DNA from: Ifrita kowaldi
Lineage: Eukaryota > Chordata > Aves > Passeriformes > Cinclosomatidae
DNA: 64,000 nt
NCBI GenBank assembly: GCA_013398055.1
Contig: VZRS01000480.1
Coordinates: 62,001-126,000, forward strand
Direction of reading: 5' to 3'
The notes beneath the pieces are model-generated. The model was not told the DNA's origin, made no database searches, and saw only the letters and a list, made by a program, of their open reading frames with translations. Position 1 is the first letter of the stretch, and each line of letters begins with the position of its first letter. A program made the position numbers and the translations under genes. Positions 27,387-39,090 of the stretch are shown here, one piece after another.

Positions 27387-30300
27387 CGGCCACGCACTTA
27401 TCACAGGAGGGGGAAATTCTGAATCAAGAGCAAAGTTTTAAGGCTGGAAAGAATTGCTTTTGTCTTCCATCCATCTTCAAGCTGAAAACAAGGGATTGCA
27501 GCTCATTACCGGTTAGTCAGAAAGATAAACCATAGTGGAAAAACCAATGCAAATTATGGTGGTTCCTCTGTACATGTGACTGTTGAGGGACTGGATGCAC
27601 CCTGACCCAGGGGTGAGACAGTAGAAACTCTCAGAAACTGTTTTCTTTATGATTCTTGCTGCTTTGGTGTGCATTGCCAAGTGGAGTAGGTGGTGAGGCA
27701 CAGTATCCAGCAATGATTCCTTTTTTAGAGGGTGCTGAGCCACCTAAGTACACAATTTCTATTCCATAGCGTTACTGTTTGCAATGATTGATTTTTTATT
27801 ATTTTTTTTTTAAGTAATCTCTTAGATGTGTGACCTGCTGTACAAATCTGTTATCCCTCAGATACCAGACCTGGGATGTTCCTCTCTCCTGGTTGGTGTT
27901 GCTGTTGTGCACTAATGCCAGGTGCCAGGTCAGATATGGGGCCAGATCAGTCACAGCAGCTCTGAAGTGGCATTAGATCACTTCATGCTGCTGCTGATTG
28001 ATCAGTACTGCTGGAGCCTGCTGCCTCTCAGACATCTGTAAGCATTTGCTGTGTTGGCTGATTTGATTTCTTCCAAACATAATGGAGTTTTTACATTTGT
28101 CCTTACTGTTTGCTTAGTGTCAATTGAGAGAAAACACATTAAAGAATAAAGAGCTTCATAACTTTCTATGGTTTCTTCCTATTTTTTAACTCATTTCTGC
28201 CCATTCCTTGAGGACAGAGTTGCTGTGCCTTTTGTAGCTGTTATAGGTGGATGTTATGCCGAATTTGAGCCAGGCTTTTTGGAAGTCAGCAGTATTGTGG
28301 CTCTCTGAGTGGCCATGTGCCCTTTGGGGGCATTGTTCTGAAAGTTTCAGAATGCTGCATTTGTCTTAGCCTGGCCATGATGGTATTATCTGGTATAATT
28401 GGTGATGTTGTTGCCTGCTGTGCAACTGGTTCATGGCATGTCAAGATCTTTCCTAACTGAGCTGTGTGATCTGTGCCCACCCTCTCCCACATGGCTGTAA
28501 TGTAGACTCGAACTTCTTGGCAGCTTTTCTTAAAACATGAGTAAGTCCCTTCCCTTTTGTCGTGCAAAGCTTCTCATTACTGGCGGGCTCCCCCAGACTA
28601 AGGAGGCATGAAAGTCATGATTGATTTTAAGAAAGTCACCTATCCATGATATTAAAGAGCTTTTGGTAGCATTGTACAGGCCCCTGCACATTACACCTTG
28701 GGACGCTTTTTGCTTTATGCAATCTTTGTGTGAGATATGTCTTTATTCACACTTTCAGCACACATCTACCTGGCACTACCAAAGACCTAAAGGGTCTCAG
28801 ATTTGGTGTTTGGGGAATAGAAACACAGTAATGAGAACGTACTTTAGAAGAAGTGAAGATCAATGGGTTGTGCCAGCAGAAACTTAGTGGTTGTATGCCT
28901 GTATTTCACAAAGACTAAAAGAATAGAAACATTTAAAAAATTATTTGCAGTTTTCAGTTGATATAATATTATTGAAAGGCTGATGATTAGATGGGAAAGA
29001 AAATGTAGAAAATTCCTATGAAGCAATGTCATACATTGTATCTTGGATGTGCAGCCCAAGTTAGGATTACTGTGTTCTTGGGTATAGAGCTATACCACAT
29101 TTGCCTTTAGAAAGGTTGTAGCACAGCGACATAGTAAACTCTAAAGAAAACACTTCAAAATTAGTGTTTTGGTATCAGGAAGCTTCAGCCCATGTCTTCT
29201 ACAGAAAATGTCACACCAAGTACTGCTAAATATAGATGCAGAGCTGTGTGAGCAGAAATTCCTGTGCCTCACCAAGGCATCAGCATGTGTGGGCTGGAAT
29301 TTAGGGAGGTGAAGTGACCAGACCTAACTTACATTTGGTAAGCTAGATTTTAGCTTAGTCTTTCAGGGCAGTTTGCTCAACATTAGTTGGGTTTTAATTG
29401 CTCCACGTTTTTAAAGCAAGCAAATCTTCACAGGAGCATCTGTGACAAAAACAGACTGAAAATGTCAACACTGTTGAAATTAAACAGTCTTTTCAAGCTT
29501 TTCTGTCCTTGAAGGTGCAATTTTGCTCTGTTCCACTAGGTCCGGTTCTCATTAGTTCATATGGAATCACTTTTGAAAGTGAAGAGTAGTGTGACCTCGT
29601 GGTTACCATTATTCCTGTTTTGGCTACAGTTACCAACAGAGATCCATCTGGAAAAAGCATGTACCTACTTTAATTTTCATTGACAGCTGAACCATCACAT
29701 GCTTCTAAAGGGGCAAGGCCTAGTAAACACATTGCTCATGTCTCTCTTCTATTTTATTTTTAATGTCACTGGAATGCTCACCTACAGACACCTCAGTAGG
29801 TAATCAGGATATCCTTAATTAAAACATCTACTTAACTGGGGCATCTTCCAGGGAAATGAATTAAGCCAAGTGGTACTTACTTGTGCTGCTTAGGGAAGCT
29901 TTGGTTTCTCTTCTCTACAATTCCATTGACAGTGTTTTAGGAAACTCTGCTCCTACTGAAAATTCTGCTTATCTGGGACAAACCCTGCTCATCAGAGTGA
30001 GTGGATGCTGCTCTTAAGTTCTTTACAGTCAAACTTTGTATTTTCCAGAGCAGCTCCTTCAGTTATGTGCAAACCAGGATCCTAAGCTGGATCTGGCCAA
30101 GATACAATTTACCCCTGGACAGAGAATTTAGAGCAGGGAGCTGCTTCACATCATTTCTCAGAGTGGCTGAGGGTGAAGCTTTGCCAGGCTCCTGTATCCC
30201 TGGGGTTTAGCTGTGGCACTTTTCGAACTGCATAAGCTAAATTTTTCTTTCTTAATGCTGTTCCTTACCAACTAAAGCTGTGTGGAGCTTGAGTATCACT

Positions 30301-33300
30301 TGGTATTGAGTGTTGCATGGTACTGCATCTGAGATCTGAGCTTTGAACTGGATCAGAAGGTTTGTACTTCTGTGATACATAAACTCATATTCAGATCCAC
30401 GCCTCAGTGTTTTCCAGGGTTGTCACACACGTGACAGTGAAAAATGAGAATCTGGGCATCAGTGCTGCTGACAGAATTAATTTGTGGTGCCCAGTGTGAA
30501 CTGTTGTGTGTGATGACCATATATTTATGTTAAAAATGTTATTGCAATAGAACAGTGTTTTAATTAATGGGGTCCACTTTCAAATGAAAGCATCAAACTT
30601 GCAAATCAAGCAGTTTGTTGTTAATTGCTGCATTTTAATGTCTCTTATAATAAAAGATATTGTGTCTCTCTGCATAATTCAAAACATTAAAAATGCTGAA
30701 CTAGAATGTCTGGAATATTTGCTGGCACTGGGAATTTTTGGATAGGTGCTAAAATAAAAAAAACCCCTTGAGCTTCCCTCAAATTAGCACACAAGAATTT
30801 AACTGTTGGAGATATTATTTCTTAACTAAGAGGTACGTACTTAAAACAAACCTTCTTTGAATAAATCTTGTGACATTCTTGCTTTCCTAATTCTCTAGTC
30901 TGCCTCCAGCAAAAAACTTTTTCATGTATCCAGGAGCTTGCAATATTTAATTAATTTGCATTCTCTTTCTTTTAAAGGACAAACTATGTGGTCAAGTTTG
31001 ACAAAAAACTCTTTGTTTAAAAAGTTAGCATTTGTGAAATCAAACACCAGCAGCTCGGTAATTCCAGTGTCATTATTTGCACTAGGAGCCTTCTTCCTCT
31101 CCCAAATGAGAGAGAGAGTTCCCCTATACAAAAATCAAACACTGCAACCTACAGCAAGTGCATGTGAATTAAGAAGTGGAAAAGATCCAAGATTAGTTAC
31201 ACACAAAAGTGAAGCCAATTAGGCTGTTTCATTTCTTGGGGAAGAGTAACTCAGAGAAGTTGAGCATCATGGCAAATTTTCAATTAAGTACAAGAGTTAC
31301 TTTTCTATTTTAACAGTCACTTTTGGTACTTGGCTGTTACAATTAGTGACATACCTGGCATTTTAAAGACTGGCATGAATAATGTAAAGGCCTTTATTTC
31401 AGCCTTCCAGTTGTGATACTTGGCTTTTAGTCTTAATGACTGCATGAGATCAGGTTTTGTTAGTGCTTCATGTGCAAAACAGTGCTGCTCATTTTGAAGA
31501 GCAGATGTCCAGCTACACTAAGTGTTAAATCCTAATTTGGGATGTGTAGAGGTAGATGTGCACAGACTTGATACCCTTCAATTCCTGAGCCACCCTCAGA
31601 GGCTTCCAGACTGACAAGAGGAGCTGCTGTTTCCCCATCTATGACCCAAAACAGGCTCCAGCTGTGTGAGTCAGTGCTACCCACCCCATAAACCCTCCTT
31701 CCCCCCTCCTTCCCCCTCTTACACACGTGCTTCTCTGGAAATGTGTTGCTCATGTCCCTGTGGTTTTTGGAGGTAATTGGGAGGAGCAGCTCAAAGCCGT
31801 ACAAACCCAATTTGAACTGGCATTCGGGTAGCCAAAGAGCAGGTTGAACTGGAATGAACTGGGCTTCCGACTGACTTAAAACTTGCACAGCTGCTGAGCA
31901 TAAAGGAAACTGAGAGTCAGACTTGGGTCTGCGGTGTTCCATCTCCAAGCAGCTGCCTCCTGCAAGACATTGTCTTTTTCACAGAAATTGTCCCATTGAT
32001 AGGAAGGGCTGTCCTGACATCAAGAGGTTTGAAACCTAGCTTGAAATACATTCAGCAGCAGGCTGAAGCCAGGCAGTCAGCCAGATTGGTTCATCCCTCA
32101 TTAAACAGAAAACCGTGTTTCCCATAATATTTGTATAAAAACATTAACACAGCTCAGTGTTTTGTGCTTTGAATTACCTTGAAAATCAATCTACCTTTTA
32201 ATCTTTTCTTTCTTGGTTTTCAAAAATTGCATTTAATGCTGGTTTTGGAGATGAGACATTGCAGCAATATCTCTGAACCTGGCCATATCTGGAATTTTGT
32301 TTGAGATAAAATCCTATAGGAATGCAGGAGGGAAGGGACTGAGGGTGACAGAGCTGGGCTCAAACCTTAGCCCAGGCTCCGTATGAGCTGAGGTAGCTTC
32401 TGCTCCTGTGGTAAAGGTTTCTGGCAACCAAAGAGCACAAATGCAGAATGAATTTGCCTAATTGCATCCTTGCTTATGCACAAGTGGTGCATAATAGATA
32501 TTTACAAATCAGGCTGCTTTTCAGATATCAACACAATTTTATGTTTGGAAGATGGAGCTGTGCTAATTTCATTTTATACTCCAAAATGAGAATGAGTAAA
32601 ATGAAATGAGGTTCAGTACTGACTCTGTGCAAACCTTTCCACTGTAGTTTGCTATAAACAAAAGAAGTACATGTAACCCCATTTGTTTGGCCTTCATGGA
32701 TGAGATCTGAAATAGGTTTTATTATATGTTGGAGCTTGTGGTACTGAGTGAAGCAGATGTGCTCTAACTCAAAGCAGGGCTATGAAGGGGTTTTGGTCAT
32801 GGAAGCTTTTTCTACTGCTGGCTTGAACTGTGCTAGCTGGGGAGTTAGCAAACTTAAAATCTTCAGGTTTAGCCCTGGATTTTTACATGCTATAGCCATG
32901 CTATTTACATGCTTGTTTCACTGGAAGTGCTTCTGAAAATAAAAATATGTTTTTGCAATACTCAGTGTTCCGCGCAGGGTTGAAGGGAGGAAGGGGGGAA
33001 AAATGAGATTCAAACTACTGATTCTTGTAAGAGTTGTTTCAGTTTCACTCCATGCATTGAAATAGGACATTTAACTTAATAAGGGAACTGGATGTTGATT
33101 CTGCACCACGAATGGCGAGAAACGACAACTGGATGTGCTGCTTTGTTCACAGCTTTAATTTGGCACTTGGGGGAGGATGCTCTTGACAGAGGCAGTCAGA
33201 TCCTGGAGGAAGGTGGAAAAAAACCCCAAGCCAAACACACACAAAACAAATCAGCAATAAAATCTGACATATTGATCTTTAACTATTTGCTTGCACTGCA

Positions 33301-36300
33301 GCTGCTCTGGTGACCCTGGCAACTTGTGACTCTGTTTCCTTTCTCTGTATGCTCAAGCAATCAGATTTTATTTGCATGAGTGCCTGCCAGCAGCACTTTT
33401 GCAGCTGTGTTACAGACAGGCTGTCGTAAAATACAGGACAGGGACATTTTCTGAGACAGTCACATCATCTCCTCTCTTCTCTGTTCTTGCTCAGGTTCTT
33501 TCCCCTTTCTTCTTGGCCTCATCCCATCCCTTCAAATTTTAGTGACCCCATATCACGCAATTTTTGCTCAAGAAATAAATTCTTTTGAAGGCATAAGAGA
33601 GTCTTGCTGCTGTGGATTGCCCTTTCCCCTGTTACAGTGTGTGAACAACTCCCCTGGAAGAGGAGCTGCTCATCAGCTGCGGTGGCAGAGTGGGGTCCCA
33701 GGGTTTAATCCAGTGACTCAGTGTATTGTGATTTAAAAGGCTTTTCTCTAGAAGGGAAAATGTTTCAAAAGTTTAATACTTTGTAGAGATAAACTGTTCC
33801 TTTTAAAGTCATTGTTGTCTTGTTCTGATACATCATCTCGGAAGAAATAATTCAAAGTGCTTTTATGTCCCTCTCTGTGCTGCCTGCAAGCGAAATACTT
33901 AAAGCAGGCAGTGTGCTGTAATCCTGAATTCAGAGTGGGGACTTTGCTGAGGTTAGAGCTCACATCTCACTTTTTCCCCCACTATTTTTGTCTTGTGTTT
34001 TCTCTTTTTTTTTTTTCTTTTTTTTCCTCAGATTATCCTGAGGTTGTAGGAGGTCAGAGCAAACACAAAGTACCTTTTTGAGAGAAATGGGGTTATTCAG
34101 CAAGGGATGATGTAAAGTAACAGAAGCAGATCTGTGGGGAACTTGTGGCTTCATGAAGTGCTACTTCTCGGTCCTCCCTTCCTACCCAGAGACAGCATGT
34201 CTCTGAATGTTAGAAAGGGCCCAGCATCAACACTTCCTGGGATACTGTGTTAAAAAAAATAAATATCCAAATGGGAATGAAAGCAAAGAATCTCCAATCA
34301 CCTATACAACGAAACTAAATAATTCTAGGTCTGTTGCAATATTTAACATCAGCAGTATAGCTGTACCATAGAAGAAATATCTGAACAGAGGAACCTGAAG
34401 GAGAAATTCCTTGCTCAGAAGAAACCAAACTGATACATTTTAATCTTCACTAAATACTCTTATTTTTGTCCTGAAGGGAAGTTGCCTTGAAACACTCACC
34501 TGCTGCAGGAAGTGTGTTTCTAATGAAATACCTTTGAATAGGAACTTTTTGTTGAGAAACCTGAAAGGATTTTAAATATAAATATATCTATTTAAAGATC
34601 ACAGTCTTGTTGTACTACTATAGTACACGAACCAGCTGCAGAGTGCCTCATTTTAAGGGGAAAACACCTCTCCAAGCAGCTGATCCCTTAGTCTGTGTTC
34701 CCTGGGATGTCCATGTCCTCCGAAAGCCACTGGCCTTGACTCTGAGCTGACTGTGCCTTCTTGATGAAACACTGAGTTCTTCTGCCTGTGAAATCACCAG
34801 AAAAATATGGGGAAACGTGACATTTTATTAGTTATTGTGTTCTGTATCCATCTAACCCCAGTTTTGAATGTTGACAAGAAGCCATTCTCAGGCATGTTGA
34901 ATGATTAGGTTGTTAATGCCAGGAGTGTGTCAGCACACAGGGACTGCCCTGGATTCCCAGTCCTGCCTTCAGCCAAAATAAACTGGGAAGGGTTTCGGTT
35001 TCCTCCATGGTTGGTTGTGGTCAGAGGGTGAGATCAGTGGTTTGCAGGCACATGAGCAGATTTCCAGTGGGTAAAACAAGCAGAGGATGGAATTGAGCAA
35101 AGCCTGAGGGGTAAATCCTTGATTAAGGATGTGCATCTTAAAATGCAGGGTACCCAAGGTGGTGTTAAAGACTGGGTGAGTTTCTAGTGAATAATGAACA
35201 CTGACATTATTCTGGCAACTACAGAAAGAGGAAAACATCATTGCACTTTCAGATTTGGGAAGTGAGAGCTTTTACATTTGATAGGGACTTAAGAACCACA
35301 GCTGATGCTTTTTCTGACCTTTTTTGCACTAAAAGTTGCTACACGCAATAAGCTTTGAGAGCTGCAGAGTTTCACTTTAAAAGCTAAATCACGTTTAAAT
35401 TGTGGGGGCACATAATAGCCCATGGAAATGTTAATGTTATTTTTCTGCTGTTTAAATGCCAGCCAGGAAATAACTGAGGCAGCGACTTGTGGATCCCCAT
35501 TGAACAGCCCAGTTTTTTGTTTGTGGGGTTTTTTTTACCTCTTGCTCTGGGCAAGGTACAACTTTCTCACTAATTTGATAAGAAGAAAATTGTTTTGGGG
35601 GCATCAGCCCCAATCAGAGGACTTCAGTTCAATCACAGTAACAGCAAAATGTTAATTGTGTAGTTACACACAGTGGTATGGGCAGGCCATACTTTAGGGG
35701 TTTATAAATGAAAATTAATCCTCTTGTGTATCAGAAAAATGTCTGGACTAGGAAATAATTGCAGAAGACTCCATACCATCACATAGGGTTGAACATAAAG
35801 GGATCAGGCTTACAGAAGACTTGAGTTCTGAGTTCGGGGCTGCCAAACTGAACTTCATTGGGATGCACCCAGCCACGTCACTTGGAAGTTCTGTGATACA
35901 AACTTTGGCACATTATTCTTTCATAAGGGTATGACTTCCCTGTCAGGCACAGGGTACAAGTAGAAACCTCTGTATTACACACAGGAGAGGGAAACTTCAA
36001 TATTTAATGTGCCCTTTCATTTCTGTCAGTCACCTGTCAGCAGCTACAGGAGAGACCAGGAAAGGTCTGCCTGGATGTGTTTTGAACAGGTAGGGTGTTG
36101 CCAACCCAAATAATTGAAAAATGAGCTTCGTCTCCCTTTCTATCCTCAAATAGATAAATTTCTTTAAACTGCAACTTTGAAAAAGAAATGCAATAATGCT
36201 GTTACTGTTTAGGCTGGTTTTATTTTCTTTTATTTTTTTCTTTTTTCTTTATTTTATTTTTTCAAGGTACTCTAAGGAAGAATGTATGTTAAACCAGCTA

Positions 36301-38125
36301 AACAAAAACGTAATGATTTAAAAGGTAGGAGGCTCAGAACGGCACCCTTCAGATTCGTACAATCCAAATTCCATGTTCATCTTTCTTCTTTTATACCAGT
36401 ATTTTCTTTGATTCTTGCTTCCTGAAGCCTTGCAGCCACTGGCCTCAATGACAGCTATTAGCAGGAAGAGAATAAAGAAGTGGGGCTGGGAGAACCCCAC
36501 TTTATTTTTTGTAGTTAAAAATAATAATTAGAAATTTGGAAAATAGCCTTTCTAAAAGGAGGAAGCATTGGAGGGTGGTTTTGCCACACTCCTAAATAGC
36601 TCAATACTTTTATACATTCTTAAGTCTCTTCCTGTTTTAATAAATCTTCCTTGGGTAAGTGAAATAAATGAAGTCCATTAACACCTTCATAAGGACAAGG
36701 AATTTTTAATAAGGAATAGAGGTATCTTTTTAAGGTTTTGGAACCTCTTCACGTAGGAAACTGAGACAATCCTGATGAATCAGGTCAATGTTTCTGTTGC
36801 ATGTTTGAAAGCAGTGCATGTATATTCATTATGTTTTAATATTTGATCTTTTGCATATCTGGCTTTGCTGGATTATGCAATAAAACTCTCATTCGATGCC
36901 TAGTTCCACCAGAGCTCACAGAAGACACTGCTGAGTGTTGAAATCAGGTTAATGATGCAAACTGCTTTCTTTTAGTCATTGCTAAAAGTAACTTGGGACA
37001 TTTAGAGGATGGTCCTGCCCTCCTCTCTGAAACATTATTTTCTCTGAAATGATGAGCTGATTGCATTTGAGACTTGTTCCCGAACCAGCCTCTGTTGTCA
37101 GGCCCAGCAACATGCTGGGGGCAAAGACATGGCCAGCGTGTGATTTGCTTCAGTGCATGCTTCGTTTGGAGGGGGAACCTCCCTGAGAGAGCAGGGAGGA
37201 TGAGAGTACACTAAAAGGCAATATATTTAGTGGTGATTCCTGTTAGAAAATGTGTAGGTCCAGGTGCTGCCCTGATGGAGCCACACTTAACACTGGGTAG
37301 GGCTGAGGGCACAAATGGGTGCCCTGTGTGACCCACGTGAAGTCTCTTTGCTCTGGGGCTTCATTGACAGCACATGAAATCCCCATGAATTTGAGGAGAT
37401 TGTGTCCTCTCTCCTCCTCTTAGCAATTCAGGCCCTGAAATGGCTCCTGCTTTTCTGCTGCCGAGGTGAAGTGCAACAAGGAAAGAGTGTTTTCCACTCA
37501 GACACACAGGATCCATCCGTGGCAGTGCCCTGCTCCCTGGCACAGCAGTGCTAATGAGAACAGCAGATGACAATTAAGCACTCAAGTGCACACTGGAATG
37601 AGGAATGTGGGTCAGAATAGCCTCTGTTGTCATTTCCATCACATTAAATCGTGAGCCTGGCATCTCGTGCCTTCCTCCAATGCTGATCCTGACTATTAAG
37701 GACAAGGCTGCTGGGAGCTCCTCAAGCAGCTGTTTGATGGCTCTGGCTGGGAAGCACTCTGCTCACGTAGTTAAATACACAGTGAGAAATTTGCAGGCTC
37801 AGGCTGGAAGAGATTGGTAGCATAGAGCTTCATCATGAAAAAAGAAGATAGTGTCCCAAGAGATAACAAACCTTTCCAGAGTTCTGTGGTTCAAAAGGAT
37901 GCTGGGTGCATGTTTCCCCACTGTCAGCCAGCTGAGTGAAGCATTCTTGCAGCCTTTCTTATGCTCTTCAAAGAGAAAATACACAGTATAAGGAAAACAA
38001 GTATGTATTTCTGCTGGTTGATGTTACGTGGAGATGATTTCTTGCTGGCAAGAACTGTTCGGTTCTGTAGGGACAAACACCTTCTACTTTGTTGATTACA
38101 GACCTGGTCTGCCCATGTACCCAAA
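27387..38125. other. Noncoding DNA, no gene recognised
   Basis: No coding gene or RNA gene is supported. Frames at 28286-28567 (-), 28621-28887 (+) and 31532-31948 (-, 138 codons) were read and match no family I recognise. Two T-rich tracts (33997-34031 and 36222-36265) look like splice-acceptor pyrimidine tracts but lead to no exon I can confirm. A C/T tract is at 31690-31720. The segment 30500-30720 is rich in TAAT and ATTTGC-like motifs and could be a conserved noncoding element (inference only). Confidence 0.5.
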
Positions 38126-38613
38126 TGACCCAAACAGTTGTGGAATATGAGAAAAACACGTAGCCAATTTAAAAATTAAAAGGGTTTTAATAACAAAAAA
38201 AATTAATAATTGTTAATTAGAGACCCCAAGCGGCAAGCTGCCTAGCTAGAAAACACAGAATAACAGCACTGGGTGCTTCGCTACAAAGGCTAGCCAGCGG
38301 CACAGCCCTCGGGGCTTGTGCAAGGCCTTTTATACCCCATCGGTCAGTCAGGGCAGCTGGACACACCGCTCCAATCAGGGCCCGGTTGGTCTGGCCCTGC
38401 CCTCCTGCCTGCCCGTAGGTCATGGCCATCCATTTGGAGCATGCCCACTTGCTTCCCAAAGGAGCAGCCCTGGCCTGAGCGACAACTATTGGTAGTTTTG
38501 ACTGCGCTTGCACATTGCCCCCTCAGAAGGTTCCAAAAAGTTATTCCTGTCGGCCATTTTGTTATATTAACCATTGACAATTAAACATTAAAAACATTTA
38601 ACATTACAAAACA
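38126..38613 (-). mobile_element. LTR of an older minus-strand endogenous retrovirus
   Basis: Read on the minus strand this is an LTR. It starts TGTTTTG at 38613 and has an inverted CCAAT (ATTGG; CCAAT on + at 38371). A strong TATA box (TATAAAAGG, 38334-38326) follows, then a putative R region, and an ATTAAA poly(A) signal (38191-38186) with a short U5. The 3' limit at about 38126 (ending TCA) is my best estimate. In the sequence before the younger insertion, a nine-base purine run lay directly upstream of its first TG, as expected for a 3' LTR next to its polypurine tract. Coding regions of the provirus are not recognisable. Class is uncertain. Confidence 0.66.
38326..38334 (-). promoter_or_regulatory. 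TATA box of the minus-strand LTR
   Basis: TATAAAAGG reads on the minus strand, with an inverted CCAAT motif about 37 bases upstream, a normal core-promoter arrangement. Expected start is around 38300 on the minus strand. Sequence to the left contains the poly(A) signal and host flank, so any transcript starting here would run toward lower coordinates. Confidence 0.6.
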
Positions 38614-38615
38614 TC
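38611..38615. repeat. Target-site duplication, left copy (ACATC)
   Basis: ACATC immediately precedes the TGTCTTGG start of the younger LTR and is repeated at 38923-38927 immediately after its terminal CA. Five-base duplications fit ERVL-type integration. A five-base match flanking a CA can occur by chance, but removing one copy also restores a sensible polypurine-tract/LTR junction in the older element. Confidence 0.65.
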
Positions 38616-38922
38616 TGTCTTGGTTTGAAAAGACAGGTGTCTGTGCAGGAGGGCAGGAGCCTCCCCTGGAGTGGAAAAATGCAACCCCCTTCCCTCCGAA
38701 TTATTATAATTTTGAAATAAGGGGCTTTCAGGCAAAGATAGGGTTAGGAATAACAGTTCTTTACTAATACATATNCTAGCATACAATCTAACTCCAACCA
38801 TTGCTCTCGACTCCCAATCATCTTCAAACCTGAAATCAAAGAACTTTAACAGTCTTAAACTTATTAATTAACTCATTAACTTGATTAACCTCTTGAATCA
38901 GTAACCCCAAATACGAAAGCCA
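38616..38922 (+). mobile_element. Younger solo LTR inserted into the older retrovirus
   Basis: The unit begins TGTCTTGG and ends CA, 307 bp, flanked by ACATC on both sides. Its first ~148 bp (38616-38763) match, in reverse orientation, 61528-61676 of the 60.8-61.7 kb element at roughly 85 percent by eye; both similarities begin exactly at TGTCTTGG. Downstream (38776-38922) the + strand is strikingly G-poor (about 11 G against 40 C in 147 bases). One ambiguous base (N, 38775) lies at the point where similarity with the second copy has faded. An alternative end at CCAACA (38925) resembles the end of the second copy but would not leave matching flanks. No coding capacity is present. Confidence 0.66.
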
Positions 38923-38927
38923 ACATC
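38923..38927. repeat. Target-site duplication, right copy (ACATC)
   Basis: This is the right-hand copy of the duplication described at 38611-38615. It overlaps the first two bases of the older element's polypurine run. Confidence 0.62.
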
Positions 38928-39090
38928 CCCCTTCGCCGTTTATAACAGACATGTAAAAAAACCCAAATTCTGCTTGAACCTGGACATGTATTTGGTTGTA
39001 TCTAGCAGTGTCTCTCTGCTCAAATAATTTAAACCAGCACCTACCCTGCCCCTTTGATGTGGGGACTTCCTGGGGAAGCGGTGCTGGTCA
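38926..39090 (-). mobile_element. 3' internal remnant and polypurine tract of the older retrovirus
   Basis: On the minus strand a purine run GAAGGGGGA occupies 38934-38926. Before the younger LTR inserted, this run would have abutted the TG of the LTR at 38613, which is the normal position of a polypurine tract, the primer for plus-strand DNA synthesis. Sequence to the right (to about 39090) should therefore be the 3' end of the provirus interior. I cannot recognise an envelope or other coding sequence in it, and its outer boundary is unclear; no second LTR is seen. Confidence 0.5.

Noticed and set aside
28286..28567. 93-codon minus-strand frame considered as decayed retroviral protein
   Set aside because: No zinc knuckle, protease, polymerase or envelope motif seen, and no LTR directly adjacent in that orientation.
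33990..34081. Long pyrimidine tract ending CTCAG with a short open frame after it, possible exon
   Set aside because: The frame after the tract is only about 17 codons and no donor or partner exon could be identified.
38077..38125. Possible primer-binding site after the minus-strand LTR (TTTGGG start)
   Set aside because: The LTR is preceded by the polypurine tract, so it is the 3' LTR and host DNA should follow; the similarity to a primer-binding site is weak.
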